A stretch of 64,000 nt of DNA from Cryptomeria japonica (GCF_030272615.1 NC_081406.1:485307900-485371899); one strand, 5' to 3'. Numbered from the stretch's first letter, positions 1 to 12,872 are shown. Program-made: numbers and translations. The notes: generated from the sequence alone by a model not told the origin.

Positions 1-1766
1 CAACTTGGCTACACTGCACCACACTTTGGTGATGACCTCTTTTCAAGGGTGGTAGTGGACCAATACCCTGAGGAGAACTGCAAGTATGGAAAACAAGTAG
101 CCACCTCATGGCACAATAAATACATCAAGAATTTCAACCCCTTATTCCTTATGCCCCCCAAAGGCATTCTAGCCTTATATCCCTCCTTATGACCCCCATT
201 GCACAAACAGGCCATGCAGCAAGGGTCACACAAAGATCCCTTATGATCGCTCTCAAATGAGAGTCTCTCACTCGAGGGTTGTCACTGCTACCACCCACAA
301 GATCCTCTTCTCTCCCAAGAGTAAGAGGTATTGAGAAAACTCCCAAAACACAAACAAAACATAATGCAAAAATACCAAATGAAATTCTAAAAAAAAACAT
401 TCAAGAACACAGATTTCTTACACCAACATACTTCCAGACACATGCAAGAAAGAAGACATTTTAAAGAATAATGAAACCAACCTTAATTTTCCCAAAGGTA
501 TGATGATATTTGAGGAAGAGCTGCCCAATCCACAGATCTTCTTCTTCTACCCTTAGCCAATTTTTTTTCTATTCAAATCTTTTCTATTCTATTCAAAATT
601 TTCTTTGTCTCCAAAAATGGAGAGTGGGTGATTACCCTCAAATTCTCAAATTCTTGCTTAAGAAGCCCATTCTCTCCATTCTCACAAGTTTCTAAAACTC
701 AAAAAGGAAAGTAAGATAGAATGGGAAAAAGACTCATTCGAAAAGGAAAGTTTACAACTAAGATCAAACTTCTAATTTTCAATTTTCGCACAACTCAGAA
801 AAGCCAATTTTTAAAGTGTCAAAAAGGTCACTTAGGAGTAGAAACTTTCCTAAAATTACCCCTAACCCTTAGGTATACCTTATGGGCTTTAGGAAACCCT
901 ATTAAACTACCCCTAGGTGTTCATTTAACCCATTTTAAACCCCTCTGAAGTTTATTTTCGGGTCAAACATATGTTGACCTCTCCAAAGATTCTTTTCCCA
1001 AAGTATTTATGACATCACGTTACATTATTTGAAAAAGCTATAGTTGAACACTTTCCCACCAAGAGACAAAAATAAAATATTTAAACTTAAATCCACACGT
1101 GTCAAGTGACACAAATAAAACACTTTTACAAAATAAAACATGAAATCGTCTCTTGTGGTTTTTACACATTAAATTTAAATAACACTTAACACTCATGCAG
1201 CATATACTATTACGAATAAAAATACAACACAAACGAGGTGTTGTCTCTCCAAATAGACAACCCCTGGCTTACGAACATACATAAGTCTAGGTTTGGTTCT
1301 CCGTAATTTTCCATGGTCACATGGTAAATTTCCTGCGCATCTCAATTTACACATTAGTACTTTCAAATATCCACATATAATATAATTCAAAGGAATAACA
1401 ATACACATCATCACTTGTATACAATTTTCATCTGCACAGATTAAATACATCTTTTATCAAGCAATTTCACCTAAGCAATTTCATCCCAATTCACATAAAC
1501 CTAACCATACATCATAGTTCTATTATCATAGTAAAGTCCTGCAAATTCAATAATGACATCTATCATTGCAATATCATCCTATCTAACAATCATGTAGTGT
1601 TCTATCTCATAAAGCATATAAGTAAATCATCAAAACATAGCAATGTTATCCAAATGCTGAAATCATATAAGTTCTAAGTCTCAAAATGCATCAAAATAAA
1701 GTATCCATAATAGTCTAAATATAAAATCCATTGAAATGTCAGACTGAGTCGAGGTGAGGCCTCACA
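1..1766 (-). mobile_element. S1: partial Ty3/Gypsy LTR, cut by window edge
   Basis: The right end reads CCTCACA at 1760-1766, as do the right ends of S3 (16323) and of the G2 LTRs (22152, 28996). On the minus strand the LTR therefore begins TGTGAGG. The body lines up along its length with 14440-16323 of S3, including a block around 1230-1325 about two adjacent hexamers of 'AGACAACCCC' type that recurs at 15795-15890 and 21610-21710. It lies inside the C1 3' LTR, which resumes at 1767 with AACAT, the presumed right TSD copy; the left copy is off the window. It may be a solo LTR or the 5' LTR of a whole minus-strand element. No protein domain is visible. Confidence 0.8.
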
Positions 1767-2705
1767 AACATCTCCAAATGCCTAATGATAGCTTCAATTA
1801 AGCACATTTGCTTGCTTTGCAAAAATCTCTGCTCTACACTTCTCAATGAAAGATGAATTCACTTATTCACACATACACCACTCTCTGATAATGTAGACAC
1901 AACATCAATCACCAAATTATATGATTATGATGCCTATTTATACAAATCACCAACCTTGACTACAAGGTCAACTCAACCCTTAAGACCTAAATACAAAATT
2001 ACATTACATGATACATAGATCAACCAACAAACCAATACAATGATATGATGATATAGAATGGACTCAAATAAAATCCATGAACATGCAACACCATAAAAAA
2101 TCTCACTAAGATCATTTGCAACACACTACACCACCGATAATGTTGTATAACACAAATAACATCACTGGACCAATAAGATCCTCAATAACATCCACAATGA
2201 TCAATGTGGACCAACAAAACAAATAGGAAACAATTAGGAAACACCAACAAGCATGTTAGAACCATCCACAATAGTTACACCAGCACCACTTAATCAAATC
2301 TTCATCAATCAACATACTAATACTCAAGAACACTCAAAAATAGCAACTGGGAATAGAAAGATAACTTGCGGAGTAGCAAATCATGAACTATTTGAATTGA
2401 CGATACACATGAACATCCTAAACACTCTCCCAAATCCACAACTCAATATATAATCATTCTAAAGAACAACGAATCAAATACTAGAACACTGCAACAATGA
2501 ACATTGAAAAACCAATCCTCATACCAAATCCATAACTCAATCAAATCACCACATAGCATCAAGAAACCAACACTAAATCAATTAGAGATACTTCATTACT
2601 AAAATCACAAATCCACTTGCAAACTTGATGATGGAGATTAACTCACCAAACCATCTCAATGCAACACCAAAACACAAGAATATGTTGACATCAATGACAA
2701 CAACA
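1767..2705 (-). repeat. C1 3' LTR, part right of S1
   Basis: From 1767 onward this matches the C1 5' LTR from about 63416 onward, and the reverse complement of both C2 LTRs. A TATA-like TATAAATA lies on the minus strand near 1930-1945, at the same place as in the other copies. It ends in ...CAACA at 2705, next to the PPT. The remainder of the LTR is displaced off the left edge by S1. Confidence 0.85.
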
Positions 2706-3051
2706 ATATCCCCCTTTGGCATTGATGGGAACATATGAATGTAAAAAATAATCAATGCAAAGAAAGAAATCAACACCAGCAATCTCAAGCAATCTCCCCC
2801 TGAGATCATGCACACAAAGATTTCAAGATAAGGCAATTTTTCACATGCTTTTGTCCCCCTTTGACATCAATGCCAAAGACACATACAAATCATGCATCTC
2901 TCCCTCTAAGAATGACAATCTCTCCCCCTTAGGATAAACTCACAAATCTGAACATCTGAACCATACACTAACTAATCCCTCTGAGCCACAAGACATACTC
3001 ATCAATCTGGATAATAAGATAAGACTATGAAGTCCACCGAATTGATGCATC
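2706..3051 (-). promoter_or_regulatory. C1 polypurine tract and G-rich 3' untranslated part
   Basis: The PPT proper (minus AAAGGGGGATAT, 2706-2717) abuts the 3' LTR. Four further PPT-like motifs lie upstream in the element, read as C-rich on plus: near 2793-2803, 2854-2864, 2898-2909 and 2919-2934. Several short G-rich PPT copies before the 3' LTR are a known trait of plant Sireviruses. No coding sequence is present here; the RNase H stop is at 3052-3054. Confidence 0.75.
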
Positions 3052-4906
3052 TCAATATATGTAGTTCTCATTAGGAGGGGCATATACCCCTAACTTATCT
3101 CTTAGATATACAAATGTATCTACAAGAAAAGGCTTTGTAAATATATTTGCAATCTGATCCTTTATAGATACATACTCCAATTTGACTTCTTCCTCACTAA
3201 ATTTCTCCCTCAAGCTATGATAATTGATTGATATATGATTTGTTTAAGAATGTTGTACCAGATTCTTAGAAATATTAATAGCACTTGAGTTATCACAATA
3301 TATAACAGTAGGCTCATCACAAACAACTCTAATGTCCTTCAACATTTGCTTCATCCAAACCACCTAAGTACAGTTGTTTGCATTAGCAATGTATTTAACT
3401 TCTACAGTAGATAGAGAAATAACATCTTGCTTCTTACTCATCCAAGAGACCAACTTCTTTCCCAAAAAGAATGCACCACCGAAGGTACTCTTTCACTCAT
3501 CAACATCACCTGCCCAATCAACATCAGTATAAGCACATAACATGAAATCACCATTCTTTGGATACCACAAACCACATTTAACTATCCCTTTCAAGTATCT
3601 AAGAATCCTCTTTACAACAATAACATGACATTCTTTAGGATTAGCTTGAAATATTTCACAAAGACAAACAAATTGCTTAATATCTAGTCTAGTTTGAGTC
3701 AAGTATAACTGTCCACCAACCATAGATCTATACAATGTCTAATTAAATTTCAGAGATTCATCATGCTTAGATAACTTGCATCCAGTCACCATAGGAGTTC
3801 CAATAGATTTGGAGTCATCTAACCCAAACTTCTTCAACAATTCCTTCACATACTTAGATTGAAAAATGAAAATGCCTTTATCAGTCTGTGTAATCTACAA
3901 TCCTAAGAAGAATTTCATCTCACTTATCATAGACATCTCGAACTCTTTTTGCATATCATCAACAAACTTCATACTCAAATCATCATCTTCTCCATAAGTA
4001 ATGTCATCAACAAAAACTTCAACAATCAAATGTTATCATTATTAACCTTAAAGTATAAATTACTATCAGTAGTACCTTTACAGAATCCCAACTTCATCAA
4101 ATACCTATCCAATCTAGCATACCAAGCTCTAGGGCTTGTTTAAGTCCATACAAGTCTTTCTTCAATCTACATACCATGTCTCCTTCATTTGATAATGAAA
4201 ACCCATTTGGTTTCTTAATGTAGACTTCTTCTAAATCATCATTCAAAAAGGCTGACTTAACATCCATTTGATATACCTTGAAATTCTTATAAGCAACATA
4301 TGCAAGAAGTAATCTAACAACATCAATTATAGATACCAGAGAAAAAGTATCCTCATAATGAATTCCTTCCATCTGTAAATATCCTTTACATACCAGTCTT
4401 GCTTTACTTCACCAATTTCGTTCAATTTATTTCTAAATACCCATTTAGTACCAATCACATTCTTGTCTTTTGGTCTCAGAACAAGTTCCCATGTATTGTT
4501 TGTCTCAATCTAATTCAATTATTCTTCCATATATTTTATCCAATTCTCATCTTTTCATGCTTCAACAACATCCTTAGGTTGAATCTTGGAAATCAAACAT
4601 ATCTCTTCAGCAACAATCCTTCTCCTAGTCATCATGCATTTATTTTTATCATCAATAATCTGATTTTTTGAATGATTTAGTCTCACATACCTCAGAGTAT
4701 TCTGATTATTTTGATTGACAGGCTCTTGAACTTCTTCATCGATAGAAGCAATAGCTGGATTAATTGTCTCTATCAGATCATTATACTTTAGGTTCTCAAT
4801 ATGCACTTGCTTTGAAATAACATCTTGATCATAAAACTCACATCTGCATGCTCTAATCTACTTTCCATGACATTCATCAACCCTTACATTTGCACTTTCC
4901 ACTATC
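3052..4906 (-). pseudogene. C1 pol: reverse transcriptase and RNase H (broken)
   Basis: This is the C-terminal half of a Copia polyprotein, read right to left. The RT start (KWVFRNKLNE type) is near 4420-4440. The segment KVYQMDVKSAFLN is near 4240-4290, the catalytic VDD near 3995-4005, and the GTPMVTGCKLS region near 3775-3800. YRSMVGGQLYLTQTR and RYLKG lead into RNase H (3490-3735), which carries YTDVDWAGD near 3500-3525. The polypeptide ends in the stop at 3052. Several in-frame stops and at least one frameshift (around 4030-4040) prevent translation. It is homologous to C2 53430-55263. The upstream continuation is at 7315-7373, across solo LTR S2. Confidence 0.88.
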
Positions 4907-7314
4907 TGTTAGACACAATGCACCATTGAGAGGGGGGTGAATCAGTGGTTCTCAAACTTTTCCCTTTAGCTATCCTATGTGAGCATACTAGTTAATAGAT
5001 ATAACTCAAAAAAGACTTACCGGTTAGAGGGGAGACCAACACAAATGCAATCAAACAAGGGACATCTCATAACACCAGTATGTACGAGGAAAACCCAAGA
5101 TGAGAAAAAAATTGGTGAGCAATGCTACTAGAGTCTACTGCTCCAAACCAACCTCACAATAAAAAACTATTACAATGTTTAGGGCACCAACCCAAGGAGC
5201 ACCAACCCCTAATTTAGGGCACCAACCCAATGTACACCAACCTCTAACTTGTTTATGGGCAACAACCTAAAGGAGCTAAAACCCCTGCACCAAGTTACAA
5301 CATAGTGATCACAATAAAAAAATCAATTACCAAAGTAGTTGTTCTATTACAAGTGAATCTTGTAACCATTCTATATACGTTAGTCTTCGAGTGAGATCCC
5401 CTCTCTACTGCACCAGTACACTTTTCCTGGTGCTCTCATCTGTTGTTGGATTGTCGGTAAACTCTATCGGTTCACCTCTACTTTCATTTTGCTCTTTTGG
5501 ATCTCCTCCTCACTCTCTGCTCTTCACCGGTACTACAATCTGTCGGTTCTATATCTGCCTACTCTATAGCTTCCTTCACTTCCTTCTCTACCAGTATGGA
5601 CACTACTGGTTCTGCTATGCTACCGATTGAACCCTTCAACTTGGTTCACCCTCACTCTCAGTCTCTCTTCTCAAGTATGCATTGAGCACTTGACTGATTT
5701 TCTCTCACAAGCAGAAGTAAAACAATCACTTCACAGTAGATCTATCATCTTCTCGTCAACAACACTTAACTATGTCTTTGGCCTACATATTTATAGTCTG
5801 GTTTTCCTACCAAAGGCCAATTCAAAACTAAGGGCAGTTAGGGTTTCCTCATCAACTTTAAGGTAAACCAAAACCAATCAGATCTTGTTCGATATGATCG
5901 CTCAGACAACTGTATGCTCATCACCGCCATTAACATGCCTTCTTGATCATGGCTTCTATCTTAGCAATCTTCTTTTTACCCTATCGGTTGATCTCTTGGT
6001 CAAACACCAAGATCTATCTTGCGGTTTCCTTCTTCTGCCTCGATCTCCTCAATCACTCTAAGTTAGCTTGTAGTTGTCTTGTAGTTGTCCTCCAGACCTT
6101 GAGCCACAAACCTCAGCAACAACACTGCAACACGTCTCATTATTATGGGATCTTCCATTAATGTCAACCAACTCTGCAACTACCCCGTCGATGTACATTC
6201 CTTCTTCATCCAAATGCGGGTCCACCACCTTGACTTCATGTGGCATCCATGTCGACTACCTACCATCTTGACTCTTCATGTCAATCCAGAGAGAATCATC
6301 AAACAAACACTTTATTGGTTCCTCTTTCCTGCCTGTTTACTAACCCTGCCAGTATCTCACATTCTACCGATTAACTCCACATGTCTGGTCTTTGTTGAAC
6401 CATCGGTGGAACACCAAGACCAATCTCTAGACATGTCTATCCAAAGCATGCTCATTCCCATCAAGTGGGAGGCCATTTGCATCTTCACCTTGCTCATAGT
6501 ACTGACGGACTTACATACCGGTAAACATTCTTGATGACATCACGCCATCAACTTTCCACAGGCTTCATCTTCAATCAGACCATTTTTTCTATATATGCAT
6601 ATGTTCAGCCATGCCTTCTCCCTGATCAACTCTAATCATATCTCAACTGGTTTGTCAAAGTGACAAACTCTTCACTCTTCATCTGTATCAACATCTCATC
6701 ATGCCTTCTTTGTTGGTCCAATGCATATCCCTATTTCCATGCACTTGAGGCATTCCTTTGATTCACCGATAGATCTAGTGTGGGCCTTCAAACACCTTCC
6801 TTTGCTCTATATTCCTTATCTCACATGACTATGATGCATACCTATGCATAATAGGAGATAAGTTCCACTTATCGATGGGAGTCTTGCTATTCTGTAACCT
6901 CATAGCATTATAGTGACTTGTTCATTCTTTTTTTCTAGTGTTGATGTGATTTAGGTAACATTCTGCCTCTTCATCACAAACAACAACCAAGCACCTTGGT
7001 CAGCTGACAACCATTCACTTGGTTGATCTGACTTCTCCATGTCAACACATCATTTACCAGTTGACATCCTTTCCTTATCGGTGATACACTATACCGGTAA
7101 CCTATCCATCTCATCCATACAAGTCAGACACTAACTTGTGTACCGGTAACACCAGTGGTCATCCATCTGATGATGTTCTCTTCCTTACCTTACCGATGTC
7201 CTGCAACACAAAGTGATATCCAAGATATCTCATTCTATACTTCTTCATGATAGTTTTGCAAATACATCTCTTCTACCGGTAGTCATCCCATACCGATTGA
7301 CATCAATGACAACA
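4907..7314 (-). mobile_element. S2: solo LTR of the C3 family, in C1 pol
   Basis: This 2408-bp LTR runs from TGTTAGACAC (4907) to GACAACA (7314) and is flanked by the TSD CTATC at 4902-4906 and 7315-7319. It is the reverse complement of the C3 LTRs at 36000-38319 and 41293-43626: both share the G-rich block near their 3' end and the start region containing TTGATGTCAACCGGTATGGG or variants. No internal sequence or second LTR accompanies it, so it fits LTR-LTR recombination. Short open frames inside it, up to about 130 codons, have no recognisable domain. The C1 frame continues on both sides. Confidence 0.9.
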
Positions 7315-7373
7315 CTATCTTATTTAACCTCTCATTGTAACACCAATAGGCCTTTCTCTTAGTAGAATAATCC
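7315..7373 (-). pseudogene. C1 pol: short integrase-tail fragment between S2 and C2
   Basis: This 59-bp remnant of C1 pol lies between S2 and C2. Its reverse complement encodes a stretch like YSTKRKAYWCYN, matching C2 near 53370-53410. It links 56917 onward (…EGIFLG) to 4906 onward (VESANV…). It proves that C1 was one continuous gene before both insertions. Confidence 0.85.
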
Positions 7374-8725
7374 TGTTGGATATTGCTTCTGCTAGGATCT
7401 GTTGTTGTCATTTATGTCAACATATTTCTATGTTTTTGTGTTGTAGAGAGTTCTTTTGGTGATCTGGTGATTTTAGTGAGTTGATCTGGTTGGTTTATGT
7501 GTTTTTTATGTTGAATCAACTACATATACTTCATTCTTTATTTATTTCATGATGCTTTGTGGTGACTTGATCGAGGTATGGATTCTATCATGAAAATTGG
7601 TGTTTCAGTGATTTGTGTTGCAGTGTTTTGATGTTTGATCCATCGTGCTTTGGAATGATCATATCTTATGTTGTATATTTGCGAGAATGTTTGGGATGTT
7701 TATGTGTATCTTTAGTTTAGATGGTTTGTGATTTTGTGCTCCACAAGTTATCTTTCTTGTCTGAGTTGTTGCTATTAAGTGTTCTTGAGTGTCAATGTGT
7801 TGATAGATGAAGATTTAATTAATTGGTTTTGGTGTAGATATTGTAGATGGTTTTAACATGCTTGTTGGTGTTTCCTGATCATGTCTTATTTTTTTAGTGG
7901 TATGCATTGATTTTTGTGTACGTTATTGAACATATTATGGGTTTGGTGATATTATTCATTGTATGCAATATTTTCGGTGGTGTAGTGTGTTGGGGTTGAT
8001 CTTGGTGATATTTATGGTGGTGTTGCATGTTTGAGGAGTTGACTTGGGTCCATGCTATGTCATCTATGACATTTTGTTGGTCTAGTCATTAATTTATGTA
8101 TCATGTGATGTAATTTTGTAATTAGGTGTTGAGGATTGAGTCGACCTTGTAGTCAAGGTTGATGATTTGTATAAATAGGTGTTATATTCATATAATTTAT
8201 ATATTGGTGTTGTGTCTGCATTATCAGAGAGTTTTATATGTGTGAATAAGGGAATTTATCTTTCAGTGTAGTGTATTGAGCAAAGATTGTTATAGGGCAG
8301 ACAATTATGCTTAATCAGAACTATCATCGGGCATTAGGAGATGCTATTCTTATAGTTAATCTTAACCAGATTGTAGTCCAAATATCATTGTAAGGTAGTG
8401 AACCTTCATTGAGGGTTGTAGCCTTCCGGGTCATTGTATTTTGAGCAGTGAGCTCTAGGCAGTGTGCCTGAATGCATGTGCATTCCCCATTGTAATATTT
8501 ACACATACTACTGTAGAGTATCATCTTATTGTGGGTAGGTTCCCATTGTGGTTTCTCCCTTAACCAGGTTTTCCACGTCAAAATCTTGGTGTTATGTGTG
8601 TTGATATTATTGTGTTTATCTTTATTCTTGCTGTAGTTGATTAGATATGAGATTGTGCTTAAATTGCTCAATCTGGTGAAAATAGATTCACCCCCTCTCA
8701 GTTTTCTTCATTGTTGTTGCCAACA
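7374..8725 (+). repeat. C2 5' LTR
   Basis: It begins TGTTGGATAT and ends GCCAACA. It matches the 3' LTR at 55588-56911 along its full length. It contains a TATA-like TATAAATA at 8170-8177 and the shared G-rich/C-rich block (ATTCACCCCCTCTCAG) at 8685-8702 near the 3' end. The TATA-like box would place the LTR transcription start shortly after 8190 (inference). Confidence 0.92.
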
Positions 8726-8745
8726 ATTAATATCAGCTAGATCCT
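8726..8745 (+). promoter_or_regulatory. C2 primer-binding site, decayed
   Basis: Immediately after the LTR comes ATTAATATCAGCTAG. Related elements here have ATTGGTATCAGA, complementary to the 3' end of plant initiator tRNA-Met. GG to AA changes at the tRNA CCA-pairing bases would weaken priming. Position next to the LTR end supports the call. Confidence 0.65.
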
Positions 8746-8779
8746 CCAAAAGAAGCTTGATGACTTGAGGAGGTCCAGG

Positions 8780-9652
8780 ATGGCAACCTATGCATTCAAG
8801 AAGGAGAGTTAAAGATTTGATGGAAACAATTACAATGTTTGGAAGGATCAGATGGAAGTTCATCTGAAGTGTCTTGGAGATGATTATTGGAAGATTACAA
8901 AGAATGTCTATAATGTTCCTCAGAATGGTCTAGTTATTGCTGATGAGATCAAGGATGTTGAACATAACATAAGAGATAAGGAAGCATTATTGAGTGACTT
9001 GACTGATTTAGAGATGACTAATGTGTTAGGTTTGAAGACTGCACATGACATCTAGAAAATGTTAGAGACCTTGTATGAAGGAGATGCACAAGTTAAAGTT
9101 AGTAATTTGTAGAGTTTGAAAGGAAAGTATGAGACATTGAATATGGGAGAAGATGAGAACATAACATCCTTTATAGAAAAAGTGAATGAACATTTTTATG
9201 AACATTAGATGTGCTGGTGGAACTCTTGAAGAAGATGAGATTGTTGCTAAGGTGCTGAGATCCTTGCCTCCTACTTACAAAGAAAAAGTTGCTGCTATTG
9301 ATGAGATCCGAAGTGTGACTACTATAACAAGAGACATGTTGGTTGGCAAGCTTTTTGCATTTGAGTTGAGTGAATTTAGAGAATCACATGGTAAATCTTA
9401 GACTATATTTAAAGCCTCTATACGGGAAGCAAAAGTATGACTTGGTAAATCTTAGACTACATTTAAAGCCTCTATTTCCAGATATGAAAGAGAAATAAGA
9501 GAGATGGAATAACGAGAAAGGGAGTTGGATGAGCTTGAAGCACTTATTGCTTGGAGATTTCCCAAGGGATATGATAAGTATGATGGAAATTTACCTTTGA
9601 GATGTTTCTCTTGTAATAAGATAGGACTTTTTTCCTCTAGGTGTCCTAAATG
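8780..9652 (+). pseudogene. C2 gag (broken)
   Basis: The start ATG at 8780 gives MATYAFKKES, then a stop. The same frame then continues with RFDGNNYNVWKDQMEVHLK, the DUF4219/UBN2-type start of Copia gag. A stop TAG at 9110-9112 is shared with C1. A frameshift near 9190 leads into the segment with RCAGGTLEEDEIVAKVLRSLP. The zinc knuckle near 9600-9645 reads CFSCNKIGLFSSRC: the CCHC histidine is replaced by leucine, so metal binding would be impaired. In the intact family this protein would form the particle and bind RNA. No long frame survives. Confidence 0.88.
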
Positions 9653-10366
9653 AATGTCTACTTATGATAAGCATGAAAGGCATGATAAATCTAATAAGAA
9701 TGATATATATGAGAAGCACGATAAACATGATAAGCTCTATAAGCCTAACCAAAAGTATAGATATCAGAAGAGATGTTATTATGCTGCTAATGAAGGTGTG
9801 ACAGATGAAGAATCAGACAATGGGAATTCAAAATAAGAATTTGTATTTATTCCTATCAAGGAAGATGATCCGGTACCAATGAATTCTATAGGCTACATTG
9901 TTGAGGAGAAAACTTTGGCTCCTAAGATTGAAGAGAAAGATGAATGGGTAATTGATAGTGGTTGTTCACATCATATCATAGGTGATAAAATTAAATTTGT
10001 GATTATGGAGAGGTATGATGGTGGTATAGTGAGATTTGGAGATGATAAAGCTTGTGTGATATGTGGTAGAGGTTCTATTTCCTTTGATGGTAAGCATAAT
10101 ACTGATGATGTCTTATATGTTGAAGGTTTGAAGGATAATATTTTGATTGTTGGATAGATGGTTGATAAGGGATATGATTTGAAAGTCAAGAATGGTAAAT
10201 GCAAGATTCTAAATGCCTCCAGTATAGATATTACATCAGGAACAAAGACTAAACATAATGTCTTTCACTTGAATGCCGATGAGAAAATTTATTTCATTGT
10301 TCAGATAGATGAAAGCTGGTTGTGGCATAGAAGGATGTGTCATCTTAATTTTGACTTAATGATAAT
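9653..10366 (+). pseudogene. C2 linker, protease and GAG-pre-integrase (broken by G1)
   Basis: After the zinc knuckle comes a His/Asp/Lys-rich repeat (YDKHERHDK, YEKHDKHDK; 9657-9740). An aspartic protease segment follows, with an intact active site DSGCSHH (Asp codon at 9954). Then comes the usual FGDDKA ... VLYVEGLKDN stretch, and a GAG-pre-integrase with WLWHRRMCHLNFDL near 10318-10355. In-frame stops occur at 9834 and 10155 (where GQ is expected). The reading frame is cut by G1 after 10366 and resumes at 45627. Confidence 0.88.
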
Positions 10367-11434
10367 TGTATACACCTAAAAAATGGTTTGAAGATAATTA
10401 ATTAAATACGTAGTTATATAATTAATACCCCTTCCCAATTAATTGAATTCACAAATAATTTGATTAATTTCCCCATTCATCTACTTTTAAATAAATTTAA
10501 ATGATTTATTTATATAGCTCATTAAATAATCCCCCTTTGATTATTTAATTCTAAATTAATTAATTCCCATCAGTTTTATTCTTCTAATTCCTAATTAAGA
10601 TTAACAAATTCTTAATTTGTTGAGATTAATTACCCTTTTCCTAATTATTTGAATTTCTAAATTCAAATATGAGCACATGGTTCCTAACTTCTAATCACCT
10701 AACCTAACCACCCCCTAACCTAACCCATTGTATCTAATCTTGGGTTTAACTAACCCTATCCTATCTTGCACATCCTATCCTCTTTTATCCTAACCTCTCA
10801 TGGGTTGGATATTCTCCCCTTGAGATACATGGCACTTTTGCCACATGTCTCCTACCTTGGACACTTTCCCTCTCATGAGCAAGGTTCCTTGACACTTGTC
10901 ACCATAGAGATGACAAGTGTCCCTTCCTCTAACCTCTTCTCCAACTCCCCCAATCTTAGCCCTTGATATCTTCAGATCAAATCTGGACTATCTATTCATG
11001 TCACCTCAGCTTTGGCCTTGGAATTCATATAAATACCCCTCATTTTGGAGCACAAAAGATCCCTTGCATCCTATATTTTAGCATCATTACTATAGGCATT
11101 TTTATCTCAATCATCTAGCACAATTAGGATTTTAGCCTAATCATGCATACAATCATGCTTCTCGTATCATTTTAGATTAATCTATCTTAATTTGCTTAAT
11201 CTTGCATTCATTTAGTTTGCATTCATATAGATTAAATCCTCCATCTTGGTGTAGTCTAGTCACTAGTATTGCTTAGATAAATCTGAGAGAAAATCTATAC
11301 TCGCATCTTTTAGGAGGCAATAGGTTGATTTTGTTATGGTTTTTACATTTATTGAATTTGATCAACTAACCATGCATGCAATGATTTATTGAGTGTTTGT
11401 GTTTTAAATACAGATTCCAAATTTCACACACACA
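10367..11434 (+). repeat. G1 5' LTR
   Basis: It begins TGTATACACC and ends TCACACACACA. It pairs with the 3' LTR at 44675-45621, which lacks some sequence near its start. A TATA-like TATAAATA lies at 11029-11036 in both copies (45231-45238 in the other), probably the promoter. A short open frame around 10766 is shared by both LTRs but lacks any domain. Confidence 0.92.
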
Positions 11435-11439
11435 TTAAT

Positions 11440-11457
11440 TGGTGCCCACCGTGGGGC
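11440..11457 (+). promoter_or_regulatory. G1 primer-binding site
   Basis: TGGTGCCCACCGTGGGGC lies 5 bp after the 5' LTR end. The position and the TGG start (pairing with tRNA CCA) mark it as the PBS. Near-identical PBSs are common in plant Tat-type elements. I do not assign the tRNA. Confidence 0.8.
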
Positions 11458-12467
11458 TGGAAACTCAATTTTTTGATCTCACAGATCATCAAACTCTCAT
11501 TTTTCGGATTCTATCTGTAAATTCTCTATAAAATATCATACAACATTATATTTATTATAGTATGATATTATATCTTCTATCATATGGTGTCGTGCCCAGA
11601 CTTTTGGGCACAAAAATGGAACAACAAAATTTTTTTTGACCACATGAACTCGCAATATATCCTACAATTATAATAACTTTATTAGAGTTTTGTCTTATCT
11701 AGCGTGAAAATAAAATTGTTTACTAAGGTTGGGTTAATTAACCAACTCGAACGAGCGACTTTATTTGGTGGGGATTAATCAGTGTCACAGATTAGTTAGC
11801 TAGCTCAATTACCTTAACTAAGTTGTCGTAAACTGAAACGAGGGATAAATGGGTTATCTCAAAGTATTAAATCATTTCCGACCATAAAATGATAATGTTA
11901 TAAAATAATTGATGCACACGTGAATTCATTATTACATCCAACCGATAGGGGGGTTCAAATTACTATAATGTCATTTGCCCACTAAATCTGACAATAAGCT
12001 AAAGCCAATTCTAATTTTCCCTAAACCCTTAATTTTGACGATTTAATTTCGATCCGACCAAAAATCAGCCTCAAGGGCTTAAGGTTCATAAATTTACAAA
12101 TTCCTCCTTTTGAATTTCCCATTTACATTATATCCTATTGTCCACAATTAAATTGAGGAAAATCTATTGACTAATTAAATAAATTAATAGGATTTAGGGT
12201 ATAGTTTATCCAACTATATTAATTCTTCATTTTTAAACCCCTGGAATTAGCTATATTAAAATTTAAATTTTCTAAAGAATAAAAACATATGATAATTCAA
12301 TAATAAAAATAACCCTATTTATTAATTAAAATCAAATTTTAAAAACTTCCAATTTAGATTTCCCAACTCTAATTTAAAATTCTTTTAAATAAAGAATTCC
12401 CTCATTCCTAAAATGCTAACCCTAACTATAAATTAAAATCAAATTTTAAAACTCCACTCTAAATCTC

Positions 12468-12468
<1 letters not shown>

Positions 12469-12542
<74 letters not shown>

Positions 12543-12588
12543 TGTATATATATATATATATGTATGTATATATATATATATATTTATT

Positions 12589-12612
<24 letters not shown>
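12469..12612. repeat. TA dinucleotide microsatellite with TATG interruptions
   Basis: Nearly pure TA repeats with occasional GTATG steps, lying inside S3. The apparent open frames of Tyr/Ile on both strands are artefacts of the repeat. Confidence 0.97.
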
Positions 12613-12623
<11 letters not shown>

Positions 12624-12640
12624 GTAAATCTCTTAAAATG

Positions 12641-12741
12641 CTAACCCTAACCCGAAATGGGGTTAGGGTTGCATTTCTATATATTACACTTTGTTTTATT
12701 TTTTTATCATTTTATACCCTAACCCGAAATGGGTTAGGGTT
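12641..12741. repeat. Two telomere-like hairpins in S3
   Basis: The first lies at 12641-12670 and the second at 12717-12741. Each is an inverted repeat whose left arm is ACCCTAACCC and right arm GGGTTAGGGT, around a GAAAT or GAAATG loop. The second has a perfect 10-bp stem with a 5-base loop. The G2 LTRs carry three equivalents each. The arms resemble two plant telomere units but do not form an array. Confidence 0.85.
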
Positions 12742-12872
12742 TATTAAACCCCTTTTTTTTTTATTATTTGTTTTTTTTTTGAGTGAGGGAGATTGCAGGT
12801 ACGACGGAGGGACGGGGAAGAGGGTTTCAAAGTGGGAAGAGGCGGAGGAAGTGGGGAGGGTTTCCGGGCGCC

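Noticed and set aside
6145-6534. 129-codon open frame in S2
   Set aside because: It lies wholly within an LTR; the matching stretches of the C3 LTRs do not keep a similar frame open.
12641-12741. Interstitial telomere array
   Set aside because: Only two telomere-like units per arm, arranged as inverted repeats; no head-to-tail array follows.
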